From: CAZGSV01 sp964528605
GTDB lineage: Bacteria; Armatimonadota; Zipacnadia; CAZGSV01
Assembly (NCBI GenBank): GCA_964528605.1
Contig: CAZGSV010000117.1
Coordinates: 1 to 9,813 of the forward strand
Reading direction: 5' to 3'
DNA: 9,813 nt
Positions within the stretch are counted from its first letter, which is position 1. Each line of letters opens with the position of its first letter. The notes under the pieces are model-generated. The model had not been told where the DNA came from. It made no database searches and saw only the letters and a program-made list of their open reading frames with translations. The translations under genes and the position numbers were made by a program. This document shows positions 1-6,368 of the stretch, piece after piece.

Positions 1-1
1 A

Positions 2-379
2 GCGCCTGCCGGGGTATGGCTGGAGGCAAGAGAGGCCAGCGGCGAGGAAGCGTGCGAGGCGGTGGGAGAGCAAGGTGCAAGGGCGGTCGCCCTGGACCCG
101 AGGCGAGTTCGGTTGCCCCTGTGGGTGCGTTCGTGGCGCGCTGGGGACCGCCTGGAGCCGAAAGGGATGCGAGGAAGCAAGAAGTTGCAGGACTTGTTTG
201 TGGACAGCCGAGTGCCGGCGCGGGAGCGGCGGCGGGTGCCGGTGGTGACTGACGCCAGCGGACGAATCGTCTGGGTGGCCGGCCTGCGCGCGGCCCGGGG
301 GGTAACGGCCGGCCGGAGCACGGCGCGGGCGCTGATCTTGGTCGTGGGGCCCGCGGCGCAGGAGCGGGGTGTTCGGTGA
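2..379 (+). CDS. tilS: tRNA(Ile)-lysidine synthase, C-terminal part (5' truncated by window edge)
   Basis: TilS attaches lysine to C34 of the tRNA-Ile CAU anticodon in the cytoplasm, so that the tRNA reads AUA instead of AUG. Only the last 125 or so residues are present; the reading frame is open from base 2 and the start and the N-terminal ATP-pyrophosphatase domain lie outside the window. What is visible is the family's C-terminal domain: a GDRLEPKGM stretch followed by SKKLQDLFVDSRVPARER and then VPVVTD and IVWVAGLRAA, the usual order of conserved blocks in TilS C-terminal regions. The stop TGA at 377-379 overlaps the ATG of ftsH by one base, and tilS followed by ftsH is a widespread bacterial arrangement, which supports the call. 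The catalytic SGGxDS loop cannot be checked because it is off the edge. Confidence 0.88.
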   Translation, partial: APAGVWLEAREASGEEACEAVGEQGARAVALDPRRVRLPLWVRSWRAGDRLEPKGMRGSKKLQDLFVDSRVPARERRRVPVVTDASGRIVWVAGLRAARGVTAGRSTARALILVVGPAAQERGVR

Positions 380-2241
380 TGAGCGGCAGCGCCTGGACGC
401 GGTGGCTGGTGATCCTGCTGATAGGGCTGGTGCTCTTGTGGGTGATCAGCCAGACGGGGGCGAACAAGGAGCGGCGGCGGGTTGAGTTCGGCGAGCTGAT
501 GCGGGATGTGGACGCCCACAAGGTGCAGAAACTGGAGTGGGACAAGCGGCGGGCGCTCGCGTTTGCGCAGTTGGAGGATGGGAAGACGGAGTACGCGCAA
601 GTGGACCTGGACGCGCAGACGCTGGAGAAGATGCGCCGCGAGCACCCGGAGATGATGTTGGTGGTGAAGGGGGCGGGGGACATAAGTTGGGTCAGCGCGG
701 TGGCGAGCATCGGGCTGCCGCTGCTGTTTATCGTATTCCTGTGGACCATGTTGAACCGTCAGATGCAGGCGGCGGGGGGGCAGGCGCTGTCGTTTGGCCG
801 CAGCCGGGCGCGGAAGTTCGGTGAGGAATTGGAGCACGTGACCTTCGCGGACGTGGCGGGGGTGGAGGAAGCGAAGGAGGAACTCGCTGAGGTAGTGGAG
901 TTCCTCAGGACCCCGGAGAAGTTCCTGGCCTTGGGGGCAAAGATTCCCAAGGGCGTGCTGCTGCTGGGGCCGCCGGGTTGCGGGAAGACGCTGCTGGCGC
1001 GCGCGGTGGCGGGCGAGGCGAAGGTGCCGTTCTTCTTTATCTCGGGCTCGGACTTTGTGGAGATGTTCGTTGGGGTCGGCGCGTCGCGGGTGCGGGACCT
1101 GTTTGACCAGGCGAAGCAGCACACGCCGTGCATCGTGTTCATAGACGAGATTGACGCAGTGGGGCGCCAGCGCGGGACCGGCCTAGGCGGCGGCCACGAC
1201 GAGCGCGAGCAGACGCTGAACCAGTTGCTGGTGGAGATGGACGGGTTCGATCCGAACGCCGGGATCATCGTGATGGCGGCGACGAACCGGCCGGACATAC
1301 TGGATCCGGCGCTGCTGCGGCCGGGGCGGTTTGACCGGCGGATAGTGGTGGACCAGGCGGACCTGAAGGGGCGGGAGGAGATCTTCCGCATCTACCTAAA
1401 GGGGAAGCCGCTGGAGCCGGACGTTGAGGCGCGCGTTTTGGCGCGGAAGACGCCGGGGTTCTGCGGAGCCGACATTGAGAACCTGGTGAATGAGGCCGCG
1501 CTGCTGGCGGCGAGGCGGGAGCGGAAGCGGGTCAGCATGGCGGAGTTCGAGGCGGCCATCGAGCGGGTGGTGGCCGGTCCGGAGCGGAAGAGTCGGGTGA
1601 TCAGCGAGGAGGAGAAGCGGGCGGTGGCCTATCACGAGGCCGGGCACGCGTTGGTGAGCAAGTTGCTGCCGCACGCGGACCCGGTGCAGAAGGTGTCCAT
1701 CGTGTCGCGGGGTATGGCGCTGGGGTACACCATGCAGTTGCCGGTGGAGGACCGGTATCTGCACACCGAGGCGCAGTTGCAGGATCGGATGACGTCGCTG
1801 ATGGGGGGGCGAGCGGCGGAGGAGATGTTCTTGGGGGAGCCGAACACGGGGGCGAGTTCGGACATTGAGACCGCGACCGAATTGGCGCGGCAGATGGTGA
1901 CACAGTTCGGGATGAGCGAGGATTTGGGGCCGGTGGCGTTTGGGCGGAAGCGCGGGCCGATATTCCTGGGACGGGACCTGATAGAGGAGCGGAACTACAG
2001 CGACGCGGTGGCGCGGCGCATAGACGAGGCAGTGCGCCGGATTGTGGAGTCGGCGTACGAGCGGGCGGCGGACTTGCTGAATGCGCATCGGGATGTTTTG
2101 GAGCGGATCGTGGCGGCGCTGCTGGAGCGGGAGTCGATTGAGGCGCAGGAACTGGAGCAACTGGTTGCGGGCTGGGATGGTGGGCAGGCTGGAGTGGAGG
2201 AGTCCGCGGCGCCGCCGGAGAAGGGAGTTGCATCGGGCTAG
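379..2241 (+). CDS. ftsH: ATP-dependent zinc metalloprotease FtsH
   Basis: Membrane-anchored AAA+ protease, a hexamer that extracts and degrades membrane and short-lived cytoplasmic proteins. Numbering from the ATG at 379 (620 aa, normal family length). Two membrane segments, about residues 8-26 and 104-125, flank a small extracytoplasmic domain. The AAA+ module has Walker A GPPGCGKT (197-204), Walker B with IDEID (255-259) and the second region of homology with the RPGRFDR arginine fingers (about 301-320). The M41 peptidase domain has HEAGH (419-423) and the third zinc ligand Asp495 in SSDIETA. All catalytic residues are present. Walker A carries Cys where most FtsH proteins have Thr. A GTG at 376 is an alternative start; the ATG forms a TGATG overlap with the tilS stop, and an AGGAG lies at 360-364. 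The last 20 or so residues are a low-complexity acidic/Ala-Pro tail, as is common in FtsH. Confidence 0.97.
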   Translation: MSGSAWTRWLVILLIGLVLLWVISQTGANKERRRVEFGELMRDVDAHKVQKLEWDKRRALAFAQLEDGKTEYAQVDLDAQTLEKMRREHPEMMLVVKGAGDISWVSAVASIGLPLLFIVFLWTMLNRQMQAAGGQALSFGRSRARKFGEELEHVTFADVAGVEEAKEELAEVVEFLRTPEKFLALGAKIPKGVLLLGPPGCGKTLLARAVAGEAKVPFFFISGSDFVEMFVGVGASRVRDLFDQAKQHTPCIVFIDEIDAVGRQRGTGLGGGHDEREQTLNQLLVEMDGFDPNAGIIVMAATNRPDILDPALLRPGRFDRRIVVDQADLKGREEIFRIYLKGKPLEPDVEARVLARKTPGFCGADIENLVNEAALLAARRERKRVSMAEFEAAIERVVAGPERKSRVISEEEKRAVAYHEAGHALVSKLLPHADPVQKVSIVSRGMALGYTMQLPVEDRYLHTEAQLQDRMTSLMGGRAAEEMFLGEPNTGASSDIETATELARQMVTQFGMSEDLGPVAFGRKRGPIFLGRDLIEERNYSDAVARRIDEAVRRIVESAYERAADLLNAHRDVLERIVAALLERESIEAQELEQLVAGWDGGQAGVEESAAPPEKGVASG

Positions 2242-2244
2242 GAG

Positions 2245-3879
2245 ATGAGACCCATCGTTGAGGTTGCGGAGCGAGCGGGGCTGGATGAGGAGGAGATCGA
2301 GCAGTACGGGAAGTACAAGGCGAAGGTACCGTTGGGGGCGCTGGAGCGGCGACGCGAGGGGGCGGAGGGGAAACTGATTCTGGTGACGGCGATGACGCCG
2401 ACGCGGTTTGGCGAGGGGAAGACGACGACGGCGATTGCCTTGGGGCAGGGCTTGGCGACTGTGGGGAAGCGGCCGATGGTGACGCTGCGGGAGCCGTCGC
2501 TGGGGCCCTGTCTGGGGATGAAGGGCGGGGCAACCGGCGGGGGCAAGGCGCAGGTGCTGCCGGCGGAGGAGATCAACCTGCACTTTACGGGCGACATCCA
2601 CGCGGTCTCGGCGGCGCACAACGCGTTGGCGGCGATGGTGGACGCGCACCTGTTCCACGGGAACGAGCGGAAGATGGACCCGAAAGCGGTGGAGTGGCGG
2701 CGGGTGGTGGATATGAACGATCGAGCGCTGCGGGAGATTGTGGTCGGGCTGGGCGGTCGCGCGAACGGTGTGGTGCGGGAGACGGGTTACGACATTACCG
2801 CGGCGTCCGAAGTGATGGCGGTTCTGTGTTTGGCGCAGTCGTATGCCGAGTTGCGGGAGCGGCTGGCGCGGCTGTGCGTGGGCATGGACGCTGACGGGCA
2901 GTATGTGACCGCGGGCGAGCTAAAGGCGGCGGGGGCGATGGCGGCGCTGCTGGGGGACGCGCTCAAGCCCAATCTGGTGCAGACGACGGAGGGGGTTCCC
3001 GTTTTCGTGCACGGTGGGCCTTTTGCGAACATCGCGCACGGGTGCAACAGCCTGGTGGCGACGCGGCTGGCGCTGAAGTTGGCGGACTGGGTGGTGACGG
3101 AGGCCGGTTTTGGGGCGGACTTGGGAGGTGAGAAGTTCTTCGACATCAAGTGCCGGGAAGGCGGCCTGCGGCCGAGTGCGGCGGTGGTGGTGGCGTCGCT
3201 GCGGGCGCTGCGGTGGCATGGGGGGGCGGCGGCGAGCGCGATCAACACTGCGGACGAGGCGGCGACCGCGCGGGGGCTGGAGAATCTGTTCAAGCACTGC
3301 GAGAACGTGGCGCGTTTCGGGGTGCCGGTGGTGGTGGCGCTGAACCGGTTTGAGGGAGACGGCGAGGGGGAGCCGAGCCTGGTTCTGGATGAGGCGCGGA
3401 GGCGCGGCCTGAGCGCGGTTGCCTGCAACGGCTGGCGCCAGGGGGGCGCAGGAGCGACGGAGTTGGCGGAGGCGGTTATGTCGGTGGCGGACAGCGGAGG
3501 CAACTCGTTCCGACCGCTGTATCCTTTGGAGATGCCCGCGGGAGAGAAGATGGAGACGGTGGCGCGGGAGATGTACGGCGCGGAAGGGGTGGACCTGGCG
3601 CCGGCGGCGGAGAAGAAGATTGAGAAGATGGTGGAGGCTGGGTACCGGGACCTGCCCATCTGCGTGGCGAAGACGCAGTATTCGTTGAGCGACGATGAGA
3701 AACTGCTGAACGTGCCCAAGGGGTTTCGGGTGCGGATTCGGGACGCGCGTTTGGCGGCGGGCGCCGGATTCGTGGTGATGTATGCGGGGGACGTAATGAC
3801 GATGCCAGGGTTGCCCAGCAAGCCGGCGGCCTGGGAGATCAACTTGGACGATGGAGGCCGGGTGTACGGCCTGCGGTGA
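2245..3879 (+). CDS. fhs: Formate--tetrahydrofolate ligase
   Basis: Cytoplasmic enzyme that joins formate to tetrahydrofolate using ATP, giving 10-formyl-THF for purine, initiator-tRNA and one-carbon metabolism. It is 544 aa, slightly short of the usual 555 or so. Diagnostic blocks in order: YGKYKAK near residue 21; the P-loop GEGKTTT with Lys59; REPSLGPCLGMKGGATGGG; INLHFTGDIHAV; DMNDRALR; VRETGYDITAASEVMA; KPNLVQT; HGGPFANIAHGCNS; EAGFGADLGGEKF; AKTQYSLSDD; and MTMPGLPSKPAA near the C terminus. Just before the P-loop the family's usual Pro-Ala is Arg-Phe (54-55). The N terminus begins at the segment that normally follows a short first helix, so about 15 residues common in homologues are absent. 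It lies in the same frame as ftsH, separated by the TAG stop and three bases; TAGGAG touches the ATG and AAGGGAG lies 17 bases upstream, so translational coupling to ftsH is likely. An acetogenic role cannot be judged from this gene alone. Confidence 0.97.
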   Translation: MRPIVEVAERAGLDEEEIEQYGKYKAKVPLGALERRREGAEGKLILVTAMTPTRFGEGKTTTAIALGQGLATVGKRPMVTLREPSLGPCLGMKGGATGGGKAQVLPAEEINLHFTGDIHAVSAAHNALAAMVDAHLFHGNERKMDPKAVEWRRVVDMNDRALREIVVGLGGRANGVVRETGYDITAASEVMAVLCLAQSYAELRERLARLCVGMDADGQYVTAGELKAAGAMAALLGDALKPNLVQTTEGVPVFVHGGPFANIAHGCNSLVATRLALKLADWVVTEAGFGADLGGEKFFDIKCREGGLRPSAAVVVASLRALRWHGGAAASAINTADEAATARGLENLFKHCENVARFGVPVVVALNRFEGDGEGEPSLVLDEARRRGLSAVACNGWRQGGAGATELAEAVMSVADSGGNSFRPLYPLEMPAGEKMETVAREMYGAEGVDLAPAAEKKIEKMVEAGYRDLPICVAKTQYSLSDDEKLLNVPKGFRVRIRDARLAAGAGFVVMYAGDVMTMPGLPSKPAAWEINLDDGGRVYGLR

Positions 3880-3883
3880 GGAG
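3878..3883 (+). promoter_or_regulatory. Ribosome binding site deciding the TPR gene start
   Basis: GAGGAG sits six bases before the GTG at 3890 and overlaps the last two bases of the fhs stop codon. The in-frame ATG at 3851 lies inside fhs and has no comparable purine-rich site at the right distance, so the GTG is preferred. Confidence 0.6.
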
Positions 3884-3889
3884 CGGCAA

Positions 3890-4558
3890 GTGAGCGAGAA
3901 GGATCGGGCGAAGGCGTCCATACTGCTGTCGGGGCTGCTCCAGCAAGCAGGGCGGCCGGCAGAGGCGATAGAGGTATTGGAGCAAGCGGCAAAGGAGCAC
4001 CCGGGGGACGCCGAGGTGGGGCATCGGCTGGCGATCATGTACGCGCGCGCGGGGCGGTATCGCGAGGCAGCGGTGGAGTGCGAGCGGCTGGTGGCGTTGG
4101 ATGGCCGGAACATCGTGGCTTTGGACACGCTGGCGGCGCTGTACGTGCGGGTGGGAGAGCGAGAGAAGGCGTGGCCGGTGGTGCGGCAGTTGCTGGGGCT
4201 ATGCCCGGAGGAGCCGCGGTATCGGTTACTGAAGGCGACGATGCTGCAGGAGGCGGGAGACACTCCGGGGGCGATGGACGAGTACCTCGCGGTTCTGGAC
4301 CGGGATGAGGAGGGCTCGGCGACGGAGGCGGCGGAAGAGGCGGTCTACTGGCTGGACATGATGCAGATTCAGCGGCTGCTAACGGTGGCGCGGGACGACC
4401 CGCACGTGCGGGCGCGGATGAAGCGCGATCTGCCCGGGGTGTTGAGGGAGTGGCGGCTGCGCTTGAGCGAGGGGGCGCAGGCGTGGCTGGAGAGCGTGGA
4501 CATAGACGCGGCGGTGGCCGAGGGCCATCCCTGGGGCGGGCCGGAGCCGCTGCACTAG
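3890..4558 (+). CDS. Tetratricopeptide repeat protein, function unknown
   Basis: A 222-residue soluble protein with no signal peptide or membrane segment. The first two thirds are helix-turn-helix repeats of the TPR type, with the small-residue and aromatic positions visible: about residues 9-40 (ends in EHPGD), 41-74 (LAIMYARAGRYREAA), 75-109 (LAALYVRVGEREKA) and 110-140 (ATMLQEAGDTPGAMDEY). The remaining 80 residues are helical-looking, charged and contain several Trp, and I recognise no domain in them. TPR proteins normally act as scaffolds for protein-protein contacts; the partner cannot be read from the sequence. It lies between fhs and folP, so it may be cotranscribed with C1/folate genes. 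The start at GTG 3890 is chosen for its GAGGAG site; a longer form from ATG 3851 would add 13 residues with two Cys. The coding is solid, the function is not. Confidence 0.85.
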   Translation: MSEKDRAKASILLSGLLQQAGRPAEAIEVLEQAAKEHPGDAEVGHRLAIMYARAGRYREAAVECERLVALDGRNIVALDTLAALYVRVGEREKAWPVVRQLLGLCPEEPRYRLLKATMLQEAGDTPGAMDEYLAVLDRDEEGSATEAAEEAVYWLDMMQIQRLLTVARDDPHVRARMKRDLPGVLREWRLRLSEGAQAWLESVDIDAAVAEGHPWGGPEPLH

Positions 4559-4589
4559 GCCTCCCGGGCGGCAATAGGGCTTGGGAGGC
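4559..4589 (+). promoter_or_regulatory. Predicted hairpin covering the folP ribosome binding site
   Basis: GCCTCCC at 4559-4565 is perfectly complementary to GGGAGGC at 4583-4589. The stem can extend inward through two G-U pairs (4566/4582, 4567/4581) and two Watson-Crick pairs (4568/4580, 4569/4579), for 11 pairs around a 9-base loop at 4570-4578. The 3' arm contains the GGGAGG Shine-Dalgarno sequence of folP, and the 5' arm begins right after the TAG of the TPR gene. A ribosome terminating there would melt it, so it may couple folP translation to the upstream gene. There is no T tract, so it is not an obvious terminator. The pairing is seen directly; the role is inferred. Confidence 0.5.
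4583..4588 (+). promoter_or_regulatory. Ribosome binding site of folP
   Basis: GGGAGG lies seven bases before the ATG at 4596 and selects that start over the in-frame TTG at 4581, which itself lies just upstream of the site. Confidence 0.7.
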
Positions 4590-4595
4590 TGTCGG

Positions 4596-5429
4596 ATGCG
4601 GATCGGGTCGCGCGAGTTCGAGTTCGGCACGCGCACCTTTCTGATGGGGATTGTCAACACCAGCCCGGATTCGTTCTCGGGCGACGGGCTCGGAGGGTTG
4701 GCTGAGGCGGAACGGTATGCCCTGGCGCAGGTAGAGGCGGGGGCGGACATTCTGGACATTGGGGGCCAGTCAACCAGGCCCGGAAGCGAGCCGCTGCCGG
4801 AAGACGTGGAGATTGAGCGGGTGGCGCCGCTGATCGAGCGGCTGGCGAAGGTCACGGAGGTTCCGATTTCGGCGGACACTTACAAGCCGGGGGTGGCGCG
4901 GGCGGCGTTGGAGGCGGGGGCGGCGATGGTCAACGACATCAGCGGTTTGTCGTGGGGAGACGAGATGGCGCGGGTGTGCGCGGAGTACCGGGTGCCGCTG
5001 GTGCTGATGCACATACGGGGGACGCCGGCGACGATGCAGCAGAATCCGGAGTACCAAGACGTGGTGCGGGAGATCTCGGACTACTTTCGGCGCCAGATGG
5101 AGGTGGCGGAGGCGGCGGGGTTGGGGCGAGAGAAGATCGTGCTGGACCCCGGTATAGGATTTGGCAAGAGGGTGGAGCACAACTTGGAGATACTGCGGCG
5201 GCTGGGAGAGTTTCGCGAGTTGGGGCGGCCGGTGCTGGTGGGGCCGTCGCGCAAGTCCTTCATTGGGCAGGTGCTGGGATTGCCGGCTGAGGAGAGGGTG
5301 GAGGGGACGGCGGCGGCGGTGGCCTTGGCCGTGGGGGCGCGGGCGGATATAGTTAGGGTGCACGAGGTGGCCTGTATGGCGCGCGTGGCCCGAATGGCCG
5401 ACGCGATCGTGCGCGGCTGGCCGGGGTAG
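4596..5429 (+). CDS. folP: Dihydropteroate synthase
   Basis: Condenses 6-hydroxymethyl-7,8-dihydropterin diphosphate with p-aminobenzoate to give dihydropteroate, the step blocked by sulfonamides. It is a 277-residue TIM-barrel protein of normal length. Visible in order: MGIVNTSPDSFSGDG with the metal-binding Asn21; LDIGGQSTRPGSEP (the pABA-contacting loop; Gln where many enzymes have Glu); SADTYKPGVARAAL; MVNDISG; LMHIRGTPATMQ; DPGIGFGK with Asp184; GPSRKSFIG with Lys220; and RVHEV with Arg254 and His256. These match the pterin and diphosphate ligands known from characterised bacterial DHPS enzymes. The ATG at 4596 has a GGGAGG seven bases away. It opens a folP-folB-folK run, the classic folate cluster order. 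The upstream hairpin may modulate its translation. Confidence 0.97.
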   Translation: MRIGSREFEFGTRTFLMGIVNTSPDSFSGDGLGGLAEAERYALAQVEAGADILDIGGQSTRPGSEPLPEDVEIERVAPLIERLAKVTEVPISADTYKPGVARAALEAGAAMVNDISGLSWGDEMARVCAEYRVPLVLMHIRGTPATMQQNPEYQDVVREISDYFRRQMEVAEAAGLGREKIVLDPGIGFGKRVEHNLEILRRLGEFRELGRPVLVGPSRKSFIGQVLGLPAEERVEGTAAAVALAVGARADIVRVHEVACMARVARMADAIVRGWPG

Positions 5430-5451
5430 ACTTTCGCTGGGGCGCGAGGAA

Positions 5452-5817
5452 ATGGCTCAGGACCGCATTGTGCTTTCCGGCATGACTTTCTACTCGCATC
5501 ACGGCATAACGCCGGCGGAGCGGGAGTTGCGGCAGAAGCTGATCGTGGACGTGGAGTTGCGTTTGGACCTGAGCGCCGTCGGCGCGACCGACGACCTCCG
5601 GCGGATCGTCAACTACCAGAAGGTGTACGAGCAGGTGCGCGAGATAGCGACCAAGGAGGAGGTCAGCCTGCTGGAGACGATCGCACACCGGATTGCGGCG
5701 CGGGTGCTGGAGGTGTTTCCGGTGGAGGCGGTTGTGGTGGGGGTATCGAAGCCGCAGCCTCCGGTGGACGGGCTGGTGGAGAACGTGAAGATTGAGATAA
5801 CGCGGCGACGGGGATGA
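5452..5817 (+). CDS. folB: Dihydroneopterin aldolase
   Basis: Cleaves 7,8-dihydroneopterin to 6-hydroxymethyl-7,8-dihydropterin and glycolaldehyde, the substrate-supplying step for FolK. At 121 aa it has the usual length of this small tunnel-fold enzyme, which forms octamers in characterised members. Visible features are FYSHHGITPAERELRQ with the pterin-anchoring Glu23, VDVELRLD, the DDLRRIVNYQKVYEQV segment with Tyr55, LLETIAHRIA, and the catalytic Lys100 in SKPQPPVDG. In the first motif the common Tyr before His-Gly is His, and the Gly before Gln is Arg; both are mild departures. Its ATG follows GCGAGGA closely, 22 bases after folP, and its stop overlaps the folK start as ATGA, so translation with folK is probably coupled. 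Confidence 0.95.
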   Translation: MAQDRIVLSGMTFYSHHGITPAERELRQKLIVDVELRLDLSAVGATDDLRRIVNYQKVYEQVREIATKEEVSLLETIAHRIAARVLEVFPVEAVVVGVSKPQPPVDGLVENVKIEITRRRG

Positions 5818-6368
5818 AGGTGTATCTGAGTCTGGGCTCCAATCTGGGTGACCGCTTGGAGAACCTGCGCGGGGCCGCGGGGGCGCTGGAGGAGCGCGGC
5901 ATCCGGGTGGTGCGGGCTTCGGGTCTGTACGAGACGGCGCCCGTGGGCTGGCAGCAGCAGCCCGACTTCTACAACGCGGTGCTGGAAGTGGAGGCAGGGA
6001 TGACACCGCCGCGGCTGGTGCGGCTGGTGAAAGAGATCGAGCAGGAGAGGGGAGGGCGGCCGGAGGGAGCGGGGAGAGCGCGCTACGCAGACGTGGACGT
6101 GCTGCTCTGCGGGGCAGTGGTGTTCTCGAGCGCTGATCTGGTGGTGCCGCATCCGCGGATGTTCGAGCGCAGGTTCGTGCTCGAGCCACTGGCGGAACTG
6201 GAGGCGGGCGTCAGTGATGCCTGGGGATGGGCTTTGCCGGTTGGGGGCCAGCCGGCGGATTGGGAGCAGCAACGAGTGCGGCGAGTGGCCGAGGCGGAGG
6301 AGTGGCTGGCCACGGCGAGTCGGCGTGGGACGGAGGTGGGAAGATGCGGTTCGCTTACACCGCCGTAG
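5814..6368 (+). CDS. folK: 2-amino-4-hydroxy-6-hydroxymethyldihydropteridine pyrophosphokinase
   Basis: Transfers diphosphate from ATP to 6-hydroxymethyl-7,8-dihydropterin, giving the activated pterin used by FolP. It is 184 aa, somewhat longer than the usual 160 or so. Visible blocks are YLSLGSNLGDR at the N terminus; the GLYETAPVGWQQQPDFYNAV loop that binds pterin; RYADVDVLL with the two magnesium-binding aspartates Asp93 and Asp95; and VVPHPRMFERRFVLEPLAEL. The start overlaps the folB stop (ATGA). The final 40 residues are not conserved-looking. The frame reads through the ribosome binding site of the next gene and ends 25 bases inside it, so the tail may simply be an extension permitted by the overlap. 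Confidence 0.95.
   Translation: MKVYLSLGSNLGDRLENLRGAAGALEERGIRVVRASGLYETAPVGWQQQPDFYNAVLEVEAGMTPPRLVRLVKEIEQERGGRPEGAGRARYADVDVLLCGAVVFSSADLVVPHPRMFERRFVLEPLAELEAGVSDAWGWALPVGGQPADWEQQRVRRVAEAEEWLATASRRGTEVGRCGSLTPP
6332..6337 (+). promoter_or_regulatory. Ribosome binding site deciding the GspF-like gene start
   Basis: GGAGGT lies six bases before the ATG at 6344, inside the 3' end of folK. This strong site fixes the start; in-frame codons back to 6227 would only add a Gly-rich stretch that is an out-of-frame reading of folK. Confidence 0.75.

Noticed and set aside
16..252. Short + strand open frame at the left edge
   Set aside because: Gly/Arg/Ala-rich reading in another frame of the tilS 3' end, which has clear TilS C-terminal motifs.
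1396..2658. Long open frame on the minus strand across ftsH and fhs
   Set aside because: Its translation is rich in Arg, His, Leu and Pro with no recognisable domain, as expected from the complement of G-rich coding sequence; two firmly identified genes occupy the + strand.
2787..4263. Long minus-strand open frames across fhs and the TPR gene
   Set aside because: Low-complexity Ser/Pro/Arg/His translations without motifs, fully antisense to well-supported genes.
6227..6343. Upstream extension of the GspF-like gene
   Set aside because: The added residues are Gly-rich and non-family, while ATG 6344 has GGAGGT six bases away and begins the typical family N terminus.
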